From contig NZ_JAODNM010000107.1 of the NCBI RefSeq assembly GCF_025464955.1, forward strand, positions 30,924 through 94,923: 64,000 nt of DNA, in the 5' to 3' direction. The position numbers were made by a program, and so were the translations under genes. How positions within the stretch are numbered: the stretch's first letter is position 1; each line of letters begins with the position of its first letter. The notes below the pieces were generated by a model. The model was not told the DNA's origin and made no database searches. It worked only from the letters and a program-made list of their open reading frames with translations. Of this stretch, positions 48,940 through 58,560 are shown piece after piece. This DNA comes from Amycolatopsis sp. Lineage in GTDB: Bacteria > Actinomycetota > Actinomycetes > Mycobacteriales > Pseudonocardiaceae.

Positions 48940-51900
48940 TCAGGCCGTCTGGACTTCCAGGGTGGAGCCGGTGCGGGACTTGCGGACGCGGAGCCGGGTC
49001 GGGATCCGCTGCCGCAGCTCCTCGACGTGCGACACCAGGCCGACGACCCGGCCGCCGGCGCGGAGCTCGTCGAGGATGTTCATCACGATGTCGAGCGTTT
49101 CGGCGTCCAGCGTTCCGAAACCCTCGTCGACGAACAGTGTGTCCAGCAGCGCACCGCCGGTTTCGGCCGCGACGACGTCGGCTAGCCCGAGCGCCAACGC
49201 GAGCGACGCGAGGAACGACTCGCCGCCGGACAACGTCTTCGCCGGACGCACGGTGCCCGAGTAGTCGTCGAGCACGTCGATGCCGAGCCCGCCGCGCATC
49301 CCTCGCGCGCCGGCGGCATCGGAGTGCACGAACGAGAACCGGCCCTGGCTCATCACCCGGAGCCGAGTGGTCGCGGCGAGCGCGACCTCTTCGAGCCGGG
49401 CCGCGAGGACGTACGACCGCAACGACATCTTCCGCGAGTTCTGCCCACGGCCGTTGACCACCTCGGCCAGGGCTTTGAGCTCGGCGTACGCCTCCTCGAC
49501 AGGAGCCAGCGCGGCCATCGCCTTGGACATCCGCGTGGCGAGTTTTGCCAGCTCTTCCGAGCGTTCGCTCGCCGAGCGGTACGCCACCAGCGCGAGGTCC
49601 GCCTGGACCCGGGCTTCCTTGGCGAGCTGACCGGCCGAGTCGACGTCGACGAAATCATCCGGGGAGACGCCGAACAGCTCGGGTTCGGCGAACACGGCGC
49701 GCGCGCTCGCCTCGGCCAGCTTGGCGTCGGACAGTAGTTTTTCCAGCTCTGCCACCACGTCGGCCGGGCGGGCGGCTGCCTGCGCCTGATCGAGCGTGGC
49801 GAACTCCGCGCGCAGCAACGCTTCTTCCATCGCGGCACGCAGTTCGTCGACCCGTCCCTCTTCCGCGGCGCGGTTCGTTCGCGCTTCGGCAAGGGACTCC
49901 AGCGCACCGACGACACCCAGGAGAAACGTCCGCCGCGCCTCGACGTCGACATGCTCTCCACGCGCGATTTCCAGCCGCTGCTGCCTTTCCGCCACCCGCT
50001 CGGACAACGCCCGAGCTTCGGTTTCCGCGGCCGTGACCGCCTGTTCGGCGGCCCCGCGCTGGTCGGTCAGCTGACCGGCTTTCAGCTCGGCCTCGGCGAG
50101 CGCCTTCTCGATCCCCGCTTTCCCGGCTGCGGACTCGGACAGCTTCGCCAGCTCCGCGCGCACCTGCTCGGACTCGCCGAGCAGCTCGTCCCGCGAACGC
50201 TCGCCGAGCCTTTCTCGCAGACCCGTCAGCTTGGTCTCGACCTCGTGCAGGGCTGTGACCAGGAGTTCTCGCTGCTTTACGGCGCGCTGCTCGGCTTGCT
50301 CCGCCGCCCGCTCCTGCTTCTCGTCAACGAACCCTTCGACTGGCTGGGCCGGTACGGGATGGTCATCGGACCCGCAGACCGGGCACGGCGCCCCGCCGGC
50401 CAGACCCGCGGCCAGCTCGGCGGCCATCCCGTCGACCCGGCGCTCCCGCACATCCAGCCATCGCTGGCGCGCGACCTGGTGCTTGTCGACCGCTCCACGC
50501 AGATTCTCCTGCGCCTTGACCACGGCCTGCTCCGCAGGCGGAACCTCGTTCGCGTCCTGCAACGCCGCCGCGACATCAGCCGACCGTGCTCGCACACCTT
50601 CGAGCCTGGCCTCGGCCTCCGTCGCGGCGCTGAGCTGCTCCCGGAGCCCGCGCACCCGCTCCGGGACCGCGGCGAGCTCCTCGCCGAGCGCAGTGACCTT
50701 CTCGGCCGCGCGCTGACCCTGCGAGGCCAATTCCTTCAGCCGGACACTGTCCAGCCGTTGCTGGCCGGCTTCGGCGACCAGGCTCGCCAGCTCACCGGCC
50801 TCCTCACGAAGCGTTCCCGCGCCGGTCCGCAGAGCCGAGGCCTCACCGGCGTCCGCGTGACCGGTGACCTTGAGCTTCTGCGCACGAGCGGCCTCTACGC
50901 GCTGAGCCTCCGCAAGCCGCGCGACGCGCTTGTCGAGCTGCGTCGCCACCTCGACGACGACAGCGGCTCGACCGGCTTCGGCCACCTCGACTGCCCACAG
51001 TTGGCGCTCTTCGGCCTGCTCGGCGAGCTCGCTCAGCTTGGTGTGCGCGGCCCGGACCCGGCGGACCCGTTCGGCCGCGGCCAGCCGCTCCTGCAGGTCC
51101 TGATCGGCTTTGTCCCGCGCGGCAAGGGTTTTGCGCGCCAGTGGCTCGGCGGCCTCGACCTGCTCGACGGCTTCGCGCAGGATGGCGTCCATCCACTCGC
51201 GCTGGTTCTCCTCCGGCGCCTCGACCTTTGCGACCTGAGCGAACCGCGCGACCAGCTCGCGGAAAGACCCCGTTCGGGTCTGGACCTCTTGGAAACGCTC
51301 GGTGCGGAGGTTGGCGAACCATTTTTCGACGTCGCCGAACCGACCGGTGCCGAACAGGCTCTCCAGCAGCTTCTCGCGCTCGGTGGTGTCGGCCCGCAGG
51401 AACCGCGCGAACTCACCCTGCGGCAGCAGCACGACCTGGAAGAACTGAGCCGCGGTCATGCCCAGCAACCGCTCGACCGTCCGGGCCACCTCATCGATCC
51501 GGATGATGCCCTCGGGACGCTGACCGTCCGGCGTCGGACCGACCCAGCTCAGCGAAGCCTTGGCCTGCTGCGTGGTGGTGCCCTCGCCGCGCCGCTTCGG
51601 GCGCTGGTACTCGGGGCTGCGCACGATCCGGAGCCGATGCCCCTGGACGGTCAGCTCCAGCACGACCTCGGTGACGTCATCCGGATCGGCCTGGTCGCAG
51701 CGCAGGCGTTTCGTCTCACCACGCGCGCCCGGGACCACGCCGAACAGCGCGAACGCGATGGCGTCGAGCAGGGTCGTCTTGCCCGCGCCGGTATCACCGT
51801 GGAGCAGGAAGAGCCCGTCCGCGCCGAGCACGTCGAAATCGACGGTCTCACGCCGGACGTACGGACCGAACGCGGCGACCTCGAGCCTGTGCAGCCTCAT
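48940..51900 (-). CDS. sbcC: SbcC, SMC-like exonuclease subunit
   Basis: ATPase subunit of the SbcCD (Mre11-Rad50-type) nuclease that opens hairpins and processes blocked DNA ends. At 986 residues it shows Walker A GDTGAGKTT (35-43), two long Ala/Glu-rich coiled coils, the zinc hook CPVC (within GGAPCPVCGSDDHP, about 500) between them, and the C-terminal signature LSGGESFLASLALALGLADVV with Walker B LDTLFVDEGFGTLD. Complete and normal length. The ATG overlaps the sbcD stop (TGATG). Convergent with ogt, so alkylation repair and end processing sit back to back. Confidence 0.96.
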   Translation of the reverse strand: MRLHRLEVAAFGPYVRRETVDFDVLGADGLFLLHGDTGAGKTTLLDAIAFALFGVVPGARGETKRLRCDQADPDDVTEVVLELTVQGHRLRIVRSPEYQRPKRRGEGTTTQQAKASLSWVGPTPDGQRPEGIIRIDEVARTVERLLGMTAAQFFQVVLLPQGEFARFLRADTTEREKLLESLFGTGRFGDVEKWFANLRTERFQEVQTRTGSFRELVARFAQVAKVEAPEENQREWMDAILREAVEQVEAAEPLARKTLAARDKADQDLQERLAAAERVRRVRAAHTKLSELAEQAEERQLWAVEVAEAGRAAVVVEVATQLDKRVARLAEAQRVEAARAQKLKVTGHADAGEASALRTGAGTLREEAGELASLVAEAGQQRLDSVRLKELASQGQRAAEKVTALGEELAAVPERVRGLREQLSAATEAEARLEGVRARSADVAAALQDANEVPPAEQAVVKAQENLRGAVDKHQVARQRWLDVRERRVDGMAAELAAGLAGGAPCPVCGSDDHPVPAQPVEGFVDEKQERAAEQAEQRAVKQRELLVTALHEVETKLTGLRERLGERSRDELLGESEQVRAELAKLSESAAGKAGIEKALAEAELKAGQLTDQRGAAEQAVTAAETEARALSERVAERQQRLEIARGEHVDVEARRTFLLGVVGALESLAEARTNRAAEEGRVDELRAAMEEALLRAEFATLDQAQAAARPADVVAELEKLLSDAKLAEASARAVFAEPELFGVSPDDFVDVDSAGQLAKEARVQADLALVAYRSASERSEELAKLATRMSKAMAALAPVEEAYAELKALAEVVNGRGQNSRKMSLRSYVLAARLEEVALAATTRLRVMSQGRFSFVHSDAAGARGMRGGLGIDVLDDYSGTVRPAKTLSGGESFLASLALALGLADVVAAETGGALLDTLFVDEGFGTLDAETLDIVMNILDELRAGGRVVGLVSHVEELRQRIPTRLRVRKSRTGSTLEVQTA

Positions 51901-53045
51901 CAGTGTTCACCCCGGCCCGCGGCTTCCAAGGCTTCCCGGAACAGGGCCTCTTCACGCTCGTTCGGCGGAGCGCCGCGGCAGTCGTTCAGGAAGCCGCGCG
52001 CGATCTCGCTGTCCGACCGCCCGCGCACCGCGTCGGCATAACGGAGCGCCGAGTCCGTGCCGCCGGCGGGCACCCAGTCCAAATGCATCGCGTACTTGAA
52101 CCTGTCCCGCAGTTTGCGCATGGCATCGACCGGGCGCACTCGATCGGTGAGGGTGACCGACAGATAGGACTCGACCAGGTCGGCATACTCCGGCCCCTCG
52201 AGCAGCTCGTCCAGCTCGCCGCTGAGCGTGGCCAACGCCCGGGGTACCGGCAGCTCATGGCGACGGACGGCCGCGAGCCCGGCCGCGTCCACGTCGACCA
52301 GCCAGACCGATTTACGTTGGGAAGCCTCGGAAAACGAGTACGCCAGCGGGCTGCCGGAATAGCGAAGGTGCTGGGCGAGCTTCTGCGGTCCGTGCAGGTG
52401 GCCGAGTGCGACGTAGTCGACGCCGTCGAACACCGACCCGGGTACCTGCTCGACGCCGCCGACGGCGATCGTGCGCTCGGACTCGCTGGCCGCGCCGCCG
52501 GTGACGAAGGCATGCGCGAGGACGACCGACCTGGTGCCGGCGGGCCGGGTCGCCAGGTCTTCCCGGATCCGCCGCATGGCTTCGGTCAGCACACCAGTGT
52601 GCCCGCGTGCCTCCGGGACACCGAGCGTGTGCCGCGAAGGTTCCGGTTCGAGGTAGGGAATGCCGTAACAGGCGACCGGACCATGCTCGTCGGCCAGCAG
52701 CACCGGCTCGTGCAGGGTCGCGATGGCCGACCGCAGGTGCAGCCCGCCGGCCGCGGCGAAATCGGCGAACGCGCCGAGCCGCGCGGCGGAATCGTGGTTG
52801 CCCGGAGTGATCACGAGCTGCGCGCCCGCGCGCCGGAGCCGGCTGAGCGCGCTCGTGGCGACCCGCACGGCATCCGCCGAAGGCACCGCGCGGTCGTAGA
52901 TGTCGCCGGCGACGAGCACGACCTCGATCGCCTCGTCGACCACCAGGTCGGCGAGGTGCCCGAGCACCGATTCCTGCTCGGCCAGCAGATCGGCGCCGTG
53001 GAAGGTGCGGCCGATATGCCAGTCGGAGGTGTGGAGGAATCTCAC
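51900..53045 (-). CDS. sbcD: SbcD, Mre11-like exonuclease subunit
   Basis: Metallophosphoesterase subunit of SbcCD, 381 residues from GTG at 53045 (MRFLHTSDWHIGRTFHG). Metal-binding motifs: TSDWHIG (D8, H10), AGDIYDRAVPS, ITPGNHDSAARL, and the later ALGHLHGPQ. The C-terminal capping and SbcC-contact region (about 270-380) follows. The frame is open to a GTG eight codons upstream (53069); family members normally start at the first beta-strand, hence 53045. The stop overlaps the sbcC start by one base. Confidence 0.95.
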   Translation of the reverse strand: MRFLHTSDWHIGRTFHGADLLAEQESVLGHLADLVVDEAIEVVLVAGDIYDRAVPSADAVRVATSALSRLRRAGAQLVITPGNHDSAARLGAFADFAAAGGLHLRSAIATLHEPVLLADEHGPVACYGIPYLEPEPSRHTLGVPEARGHTGVLTEAMRRIREDLATRPAGTRSVVLAHAFVTGGAASESERTIAVGGVEQVPGSVFDGVDYVALGHLHGPQKLAQHLRYSGSPLAYSFSEASQRKSVWLVDVDAAGLAAVRRHELPVPRALATLSGELDELLEGPEYADLVESYLSVTLTDRVRPVDAMRKLRDRFKYAMHLDWVPAGGTDSALRYADAVRGRSDSEIARGFLNDCRGAPPNEREEALFREALEAAGRGEH

Positions 53046-53193
53046 GGGAGCAACGGTAGGCCGAGTCACCGACAGGATCGGGGAGGGGACGGGGGCGTGT
53101 CACTCGAACGTGTGTTCGGACGGTGGAAGTCCCCGTTTCTGTCGGTGGCTTCCGCCATGATGCGTCCGAAGGCAAAACAGCGAAGGAGTTCTG

Positions 53194-54111
53194 GTGAGTA
53201 CGACGGTGATCGGCACGGCGGCGATCGTGATCGCTCTGGTGCTGATGGTGGCGGTCGCGCTGCTCTGGCGGCTGTACAGCGACAGCATGCGCCGGGCGGA
53301 CGCCGCGGCCGCGCAGGTCACCGTCGAGCGGGCACGAGTGAACGAGCAGCAGCTGTCCCTGCGCCGGTACGAGGTCGCCTTCGCGTCCATCAGCGGCCGG
53401 GGTGAGCTGGGCGAACAGGTGCTGATCGAGACCGCCCGGGCGCTCGGACTGCGCGAGGAGCTGCATTTCACCCTGCAGACCGACCTCGCCGGCGGCGGCA
53501 CGGCGAAACCGGACATGGTGCTGCGGGTGGGCGGCGGCCGCAGCGTGCCGGTCGACGCGAAGGCCAGCATGGCGTGCTGGGCCGAAGCGGTGGAGACCGA
53601 CAATCCCGACGAACGGCTCGACGCGCTGCGCGTGCACGTCCGGCATCTGCGTTCCCGCGCGGCGGAGCTGGCGGGCAAGGGCTACCAGCGCTGGGCCGAC
53701 GCGATCTACGGCACGGTGATGTTCGTCCCCTCCGACGCGGCCGTGGTCGCGGCGCTGGACACCGACCCGGAGCTACTGCGCTGGATGCTCGACAGGCGGG
53801 TCTTCCTGTGCGGGCCGACCGGGTTCGCGGTACTTGCGTCGGCAGCGCTGTTCGCGGCCAGCGACCGGGCGCTGCTGGAAGACGTCGAGCAGGTCCGGGC
53901 CGGGGCCGCCTCCGCACACCGGGCGGCAGGCAACGCGGTGGACGCGTTGAACCTCTCCAGCACCCATCTGCAGCGGTTCGTCTCGGCGCGGCGGCGTGAG
54001 CTGGATGCGCTCGAGAGCTTCCGGGCGGCGGTGGCACCACTCACCGACGCCGCGGCCAGCCCGGCCCCGGTACCGGCCATCCGGAAGGGGGACGAGTTAG
54101 CGGCAGGTTAA
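53194..54111 (+). CDS. rmuC: RmuC-type DNA recombination protein
   Basis: A 305-residue RmuC-family protein: N-terminal membrane helix (about 6-26), a short coiled coil rich in Ala/Arg (about 30-60), and the nuclease-like core with GRGELGEQVLIETARALGL, KPDMVLRVGGGRSVPVDAKAS (the restriction-endonuclease-like strand with D and DxK) and LAGKGYQRWADAIYGTVMFVPSDAAV. E. coli RmuC limits recombination at inverted repeats. The coiled coil is much shorter than in the roughly 470-residue E. coli protein. AAGGAG lies five bases before the GTG. Divergent from sbcD, completing a repair cluster. Confidence 0.92.
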   Translation: MSTTVIGTAAIVIALVLMVAVALLWRLYSDSMRRADAAAAQVTVERARVNEQQLSLRRYEVAFASISGRGELGEQVLIETARALGLREELHFTLQTDLAGGGTAKPDMVLRVGGGRSVPVDAKASMACWAEAVETDNPDERLDALRVHVRHLRSRAAELAGKGYQRWADAIYGTVMFVPSDAAVVAALDTDPELLRWMLDRRVFLCGPTGFAVLASAALFAASDRALLEDVEQVRAGAASAHRAAGNAVDALNLSSTHLQRFVSARRRELDALESFRAAVAPLTDAAASPAPVPAIRKGDELAAG

Positions 54112-54411
54112 AAACTGGCAAGCACGCACGGGTGAACAAGGCCGGAACCGGCCCCGGGAAATGACGTCCCGGGGAGTGGGCCGACCCGGAGATCCCACTC
54201 ACACCGGACCGCGTACCACCCCGAATCCAGGGCTCTGAGCTGCACAAACGCGAGAACGATGACTCGCCGCGGTTCAACACGGAATGGCGCGGACAGCGTC
54301 GTAACGCACTGCACACCACGGTCGGGAAAGGTCATGCCGACGAGTGGCAAAGACCCCACCGGCAAGGAGTGGTAGCGAGTTCTCACCCATCACGGGATAC
54401 GGTGTTGCCTC
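54112..54411 (+). other. 300-bp intergenic region with tandem hairpins and a leaderless-type promoter
   Basis: No gene seen. Two hairpins follow rmuC: CCCCGGG / CCCGGGG (54152-54158, 54168-54174) and GAGTGGG / CCCACTC (54174-54180, 54194-54200), probably its terminator. At the right end TACGGT (54398-54403) stands eight bases before the GTG at 54412, with no Shine-Dalgarno, so the next gene may have a leaderless mRNA. Confidence 0.45.
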
Positions 54412-55383
54412 GTGACCGCGATTCGCGATCGCCAAAGCGATCCTGATGCCGACGAAGTCCCCGTTCCGTGGGACGAGCGTCCCATTGTCGGCGCCAAACG
54501 GGGTCTGCCGTGGTGGGGTGGAGTTCTGCTCGGCTTCGGCCTGGCCATCCTCGGCGCCTTCGTCAACATGAAGATCCAGGGGCACCTGGACCTGATCTTC
54601 ACCGCCTGTTACTTCGTCGGGACGGTCGGCGCCGTGTGCGCCGTCCAGCGCCGGGGCATCTTCGGCCCGATGGTGCAACCGCCGCTGGTATTGGCCATCA
54701 CCGTGCCGGGGGTCGTGCTGTTCGCTTCCAGCATCCCCGCCAACGCCGACACGGTGACCAAGGCACTCGACATCGGCCGCCCGCTGATCAACGGCTTCCC
54801 GACGATGGCGATCACCACCGGGGCGACGCTGCTGATCGGCTTCTTCCGGATGTACCGCGAGCGGAACCCGAACGCCCCGGCGAAGATCAAGTCGAGCAAG
54901 AAGACCGCTGCCGCCCGCGCGAAGGCCGACGACCAGGGCCGGCCCCCGGTACGGCGGGGAAGCGCGGCGGACGCCCGGTCGAAGCAGGGCCCGCCAACCC
55001 CGCCCCCACGCCGACGGCCGAACCCGGACGGCGGCACCGCGGGCGGACCCGTACGGCGCACCCGTCCTGCCCCTGAGGACGGCGTCCGGCGCCGCCGGGA
55101 CACCGGCGAGTACGAAACCGGCGGACGAGAGACCGGCGGACGCCCGGCCAGGAAGCCCGCAGAGCCGCCGGCACGCAACCCGCGACAGCCGCGGGCCCCG
55201 CGGCCGGCCGAAGGCGACCCGCCACCCCGCCGTCGCGACCCCCGTGCCGAAGGCGCCCCAGGCAGCCCCCGCGCACGTCGGCCGCAACGTCCCGACGCCC
55301 CTCGCGGCGGAGCCGACGACCCCCGCCGCGCCCCGCGCCGCGAGGACCCCCGCCGCGGCCGTCCCTGGGACGACGAAGCCTGA
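54412..55383 (+). CDS. DUF6542-type membrane protein with long disordered tail
   Basis: A 323-residue protein. Residues about 30-150 hold four hydrophobic segments (VGAKRGLPWWGGVLLGFG..., DLIFTACYFVGTVGAV, LVLAITVPGVVLFASS, TTGATLLIGFFRMYR), the pattern of the DUF6542 domain seen in actinobacterial proteins beside ispH. From about 155 to the end the sequence is almost entirely Arg, Pro, Gly and Asp, predicted disordered. Function unknown; the location beside ispH is conserved. No ribosome site precedes the GTG; see the leaderless promoter candidate upstream. Confidence 0.8.
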   Translation: MTAIRDRQSDPDADEVPVPWDERPIVGAKRGLPWWGGVLLGFGLAILGAFVNMKIQGHLDLIFTACYFVGTVGAVCAVQRRGIFGPMVQPPLVLAITVPGVVLFASSIPANADTVTKALDIGRPLINGFPTMAITTGATLLIGFFRMYRERNPNAPAKIKSSKKTAAARAKADDQGRPPVRRGSAADARSKQGPPTPPPRRRPNPDGGTAGGPVRRTRPAPEDGVRRRRDTGEYETGGRETGGRPARKPAEPPARNPRQPRAPRPAEGDPPPRRRDPRAEGAPGSPRARRPQRPDAPRGGADDPRRAPRREDPRRGRPWDDEA

Positions 55384-55389
55384 CCCGCA

Positions 55390-55440
55390 GACGCAGAAGG
55401 ACCCCGGTACAAGAAACTCGTACCGGGGTCCTTCTGCGTC
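55390..55440. terminator. Long palindrome between convergent DUF6542 gene and ispH
   Basis: Exact 21-base arms (55390-55410 and 55420-55440), including AAGGACCCCGGTAC, around a 9-base loop. Serves both convergent genes. Word content is shared with the 55-bp palindrome at 7136. Confidence 0.85.
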
Positions 55441-55456
55441 ACAACGTCAAAAGCGT

Positions 55457-56479
55457 CTAGCCGTCGGTGGGCCTGCCGACCTTCTTCAGCTCGTGGGGCA
55501 GCGCGAAGGCGATCTTCTCGTTCGCCGTAGTGACCTCGTCGACGTCACCCCAACCGCGTTCCGCGAGCCACTCCAGCAGCTCCATCACGAGGATGTCCGG
55601 CACTGACGCACCGCTCGTCACACCGACCGTCGTGACGCCTTCGAGCCACGCTTCGTCGACCTCGCGAGCGAAGTCGACGAGGTGGGAGTCGCGGGCGCCG
55701 GCCTTCAGCGCGACCTCGACCAGCCGCTTCGAGTTCGACGAGTTCGTCGAACCGACTACCAGCACCAGATCGCACTCGGCAGCCATCGCCTTCACGGCGA
55801 CCTGGCGGTTCGTCGTGGCGTAGCAGATGTCGTCGCTGGGCGGGTCGGCCAAGCCGGGGAAGCGCTCGCGGAGCTGGTCGACGCGCTCCATCGTCTCGTC
55901 GACACTCAAGGTGGTCTGGGACAGCCAGATCACCTTGGACGGGTCGCGGACGTTGGCCTTGTCGACGTCGGCGGCGGTGTCGACGAGCTGAACGTGCTCG
56001 GGAGCCTCGCCGGCCGTGCCCTCGACCTCTTCATGGCCTTCGTGGCCGATGAGCAGGATGTCGTAGTCGTCCTTCGCGAACCGGTTGACCTCTTTGTGCA
56101 CCTTGGTGACGAGAGGGCAGGTCGCATCGATGGTGCGGAGGTTGCGCTCGGCCGCTTCGGCGTGCACCGCGGGCGAAACGCCATGCGCGGAAAACACCAC
56201 GAGCTCGCCCTCGGGCACCTCAGACGTCTCGTCGACGAAGATGACCCCGCGGTCGCGGAGCGTCTCGACGACGTGCCTGTTGTGCACGATTTCCTTGCGC
56301 ACGTACACCGGCGGGCCGTAGAGCTCGAGTGCCTTCTCGACGGCGATCACCGCCCTGTCCACGCCGGCGCAGTAACCGCGTGGCTTGGCGAGCAGTACTC
56401 GCTTGGCACCGGCGGGCGTGTCACCACGCGAAATGGTCGGGGTGCCTGCTGGCTCGGTTCCGGGGCTGGCTGCACTCAT
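55457..56479 (-). CDS. ispH: 4-hydroxy-3-methylbut-2-enyl diphosphate reductase (IspH/LytB)
   Basis: Last enzyme of the MEP isoprenoid pathway, making IPP and DMAPP with a [4Fe-4S] cluster. The 340-residue protein has the three cluster Cys C37 (PRGYCAGV), C121 (DATCPLV) and C219 (DICYATTNRQ), and the substrate motifs RKEIVHN, SAHGVSP and SSNSKRL. The N-terminal 25 residues are a nonconserved Pro/Thr/Ala extension, so the true start could be a little later, but the ATG at 56479 is the most upstream reasonable one. It is divergent from the lipid-droplet-type gene, as in mycobacteria (Rv1110/Rv1109c). Confidence 0.96.
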   Translation of the reverse strand: MSAASPGTEPAGTPTISRGDTPAGAKRVLLAKPRGYCAGVDRAVIAVEKALELYGPPVYVRKEIVHNRHVVETLRDRGVIFVDETSEVPEGELVVFSAHGVSPAVHAEAAERNLRTIDATCPLVTKVHKEVNRFAKDDYDILLIGHEGHEEVEGTAGEAPEHVQLVDTAADVDKANVRDPSKVIWLSQTTLSVDETMERVDQLRERFPGLADPPSDDICYATTNRQVAVKAMAAECDLVLVVGSTNSSNSKRLVEVALKAGARDSHLVDFAREVDEAWLEGVTTVGVTSGASVPDILVMELLEWLAERGWGDVDEVTTANEKIAFALPHELKKVGRPTDG

Positions 56480-56582
56480 GCCCCCAGCGTAATGGCCGCG
56501 CCGCTGTGCGGGGAGTCACGTCGGTACCGCCGACACACCCATCGGGTTAGGCGAGACGGCCTACATGCGGCAGGCTAGAGGG

Positions 56583-57287
56583 ATGAAGCCACTGCCGCTC
56601 CCACTTCGGGTCGCCGCGGGCCTCGCCGTTTCCACCGCCGAGCGGGTTCGCGAACTCCCCAAGCAGATCACCGGCTTCCCGGTGACCGTGGTCAGCCAGG
56701 TCCTCCAGCTCTCCATGCGCGTGCAGCAGCACGTCACCGAACTCGCGATCAAGGGCGACGAGGTCCTGTCCGCGCTCCGGCCCGTCGAGGACACGCCCAG
56801 CTGGGCGACGTTCGACGAGGATGTCGAGCCGGACCTGTCGAGGGCACCTAAAGAATCCTCGAACGAGTCCTCATACGAGTCCCCTTTCAGCAACGTGACG
56901 CCGATCACCGGCAACACAGCCGCCGACGTCCCCTCTCCGCGCGCCGAGACGAACGGCCGCCTGCAGCCGCCGCTCGACCCGTTCGACGGCGACCCGTGGG
57001 CCGAGGAGGAGCGCGCGCTCGCCCAGGACCACGAGGACGGCGAGTTCGACAGCGCAGACAGCGAAGACAGCGAAGGCGGACCGGCCGCGCTGCCGAACTA
57101 CGACCAGCTCACCCTTCCGCAGCTGCGGGCCCGCCTCCGCCGGTTGTCTCTGGAGGAGCTGGAAGAGCTGCTCGCCTACGAACGCGCCCACGCCGACAGG
57201 CCTTCGTTCGTCGGCATGCTCTCCCGTCGGATCGGCAACGTGAACAAGGCCGTGCAGGACGACAGCGACGGTTCGACCGGCCAGTGA
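56583..57287 (+). CDS. Lipid droplet-associated-type protein (Rv1109c-like)
   Basis: A 234-residue protein with an N-terminal amphipathic region (about 1-60: LRVAAGLAVSTAERVRELPKQITGFPVTVVSQVLQLSMRVQQHVTEL) that could lie on lipid surfaces, an acidic variable middle, and a conserved C-terminal helix pair LPNYDQLTLPQLRARLRRLSLEELEELLAYERAHADRPSFVGMLSRRI. This is the pattern of the actinobacterial family annotated as lipid droplet-associated. An ATG at 56565 is also possible. It overlaps xseA by GTGA, so it is translated with the exonuclease although no functional link is obvious. Confidence 0.78.
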   Translation: MKPLPLPLRVAAGLAVSTAERVRELPKQITGFPVTVVSQVLQLSMRVQQHVTELAIKGDEVLSALRPVEDTPSWATFDEDVEPDLSRAPKESSNESSYESPFSNVTPITGNTAADVPSPRAETNGRLQPPLDPFDGDPWAEEERALAQDHEDGEFDSADSEDSEGGPAALPNYDQLTLPQLRARLRRLSLEELEELLAYERAHADRPSFVGMLSRRIGNVNKAVQDDSDGSTGQ

Positions 57288-58558
57288 CCAGCGAGACGTC
57301 CACCGGCGCCGCGGCGAAGGAAGCGAGCACCGCCGAGAACCCCTGGCCGGTGCGCACGGTGGCCAGGAAGATCTCGGACTGGGTCCACCGGCTCGGCACG
57401 GTGTGGGTCGAAGGCCAGGTCACCCAGATCTCGGCGCGCCCCGGCACACAGACCGCGTTCCTGACCATGCGCGACCCGTCCGCGGACGTGTCCATGTCGG
57501 TGACCTGCGCGATGCGCACCCTGCGCGACATCGAGCCGCCGCTGCGTGAGGGCGCGAGCGTCATCGTGCACGCGAAGCCGACGTTCTTCCTGGGCCGCGG
57601 CACGTTGAGCCTGCGCGCCAGCGAGATCCGCGCGGTCGGCGTCGGCGAACTGCTCGCCCGGATCGAGCGGCTGCGCAAGCTGCTCGCCGCGGAAGGCCTG
57701 TTCGCCCCTGAGCTCAAACGCAAGCTTCCCTTTCTCCCCCAAGGGATCGGGCTGATCACCGGGCGCGCTTCGGCTGCCGAGCACGACGTGCTCGTCAACG
57801 CCCAGGCGCGCTGGCCCGCCGTTCGCTTCAAGGTGGTGAACACCGCCGTCCAGGGCGCGCAGGCCGTCCCGCAGATCCTCAAAGCACTGTCCACTTTGGA
57901 CGATGACCCCACGGTCGAGGTGATCGTGATCGCCCGCGGCGGCGGCAGCGTCGAAGACCTGCTCCCGTTCTCCGACGAGGCGTTGTGCCGTGCGGTGTCC
58001 GCCGCGCGGACGCCGGTGGTCAGCGCGATCGGGCACGAGCCGGACACCCCGCTGCTCGACCACGTCGCCGACCTCCGCTGTTCGACGCCGACCGACGCCA
58101 GCAAGCGGATCGTGCCGGACGTCAAGGAGGAGACCCAGCGCGTCCGCCAGATGCGCGACCGCGGCCGCCGGGCCCTGCACGGCTGGGTCGACACCCAGGC
58201 CCGGCTGCTGAACCAGCTGCGCAGCCGTCCGGCACTGGCCGACCCACTCGGCCCGATCGCGCGCCGTGCGGACGAGGTCGGCATGCACCGCGAGCGGGCC
58301 CGCCGGGCCGTCCTCACCACGCTCGCGCGCGAACAGGCCATGATCGCCGCGTCGAAAAACCAGCTGACCGCGCTCGGCCCGGCCACGACGATGGCCCGCG
58401 GGTACGCGGTCGTGCAGTTTTCCGACGCCGAAGGCAACCTCCAGGTACTCCGATCGGTCTCTGAAATAGCGGACGGCGCGACTTTGCGCGTCCGGGTGGC
58501 CGACGGCGCGGTGAACGCGGTCGCCACCTTGGACCAACCGGCGGAAGAAGGTGGCTAG
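57284..58558 (+). CDS. xseA: Exodeoxyribonuclease VII large subunit
   Basis: Catalytic subunit of ExoVII, which degrades single-stranded DNA from both ends. The 424-residue protein has the N-terminal OB-fold (VWVEGQVTQIS..., about 40-125), the catalytic core with LITGRASAAEHDVL, VIARGGGSVEDLLPFSDEAL and PVVSAIGHEPDTPLLDHVADLRCSTPTDA, then a helical region and C-terminal segment (ARGYAVVQ). Start GTG at 57284 overlaps the preceding stop. xseB follows after one intervening gene. Function secure. Confidence 0.96.
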   Translation: MTSETSTGAAAKEASTAENPWPVRTVARKISDWVHRLGTVWVEGQVTQISARPGTQTAFLTMRDPSADVSMSVTCAMRTLRDIEPPLREGASVIVHAKPTFFLGRGTLSLRASEIRAVGVGELLARIERLRKLLAAEGLFAPELKRKLPFLPQGIGLITGRASAAEHDVLVNAQARWPAVRFKVVNTAVQGAQAVPQILKALSTLDDDPTVEVIVIARGGGSVEDLLPFSDEALCRAVSAARTPVVSAIGHEPDTPLLDHVADLRCSTPTDASKRIVPDVKEETQRVRQMRDRGRRALHGWVDTQARLLNQLRSRPALADPLGPIARRADEVGMHRERARRAVLTTLAREQAMIAASKNQLTALGPATTMARGYAVVQFSDAEGNLQVLRSVSEIADGATLRVRVADGAVNAVATLDQPAEEGG

Positions 58559-58560
58559 TC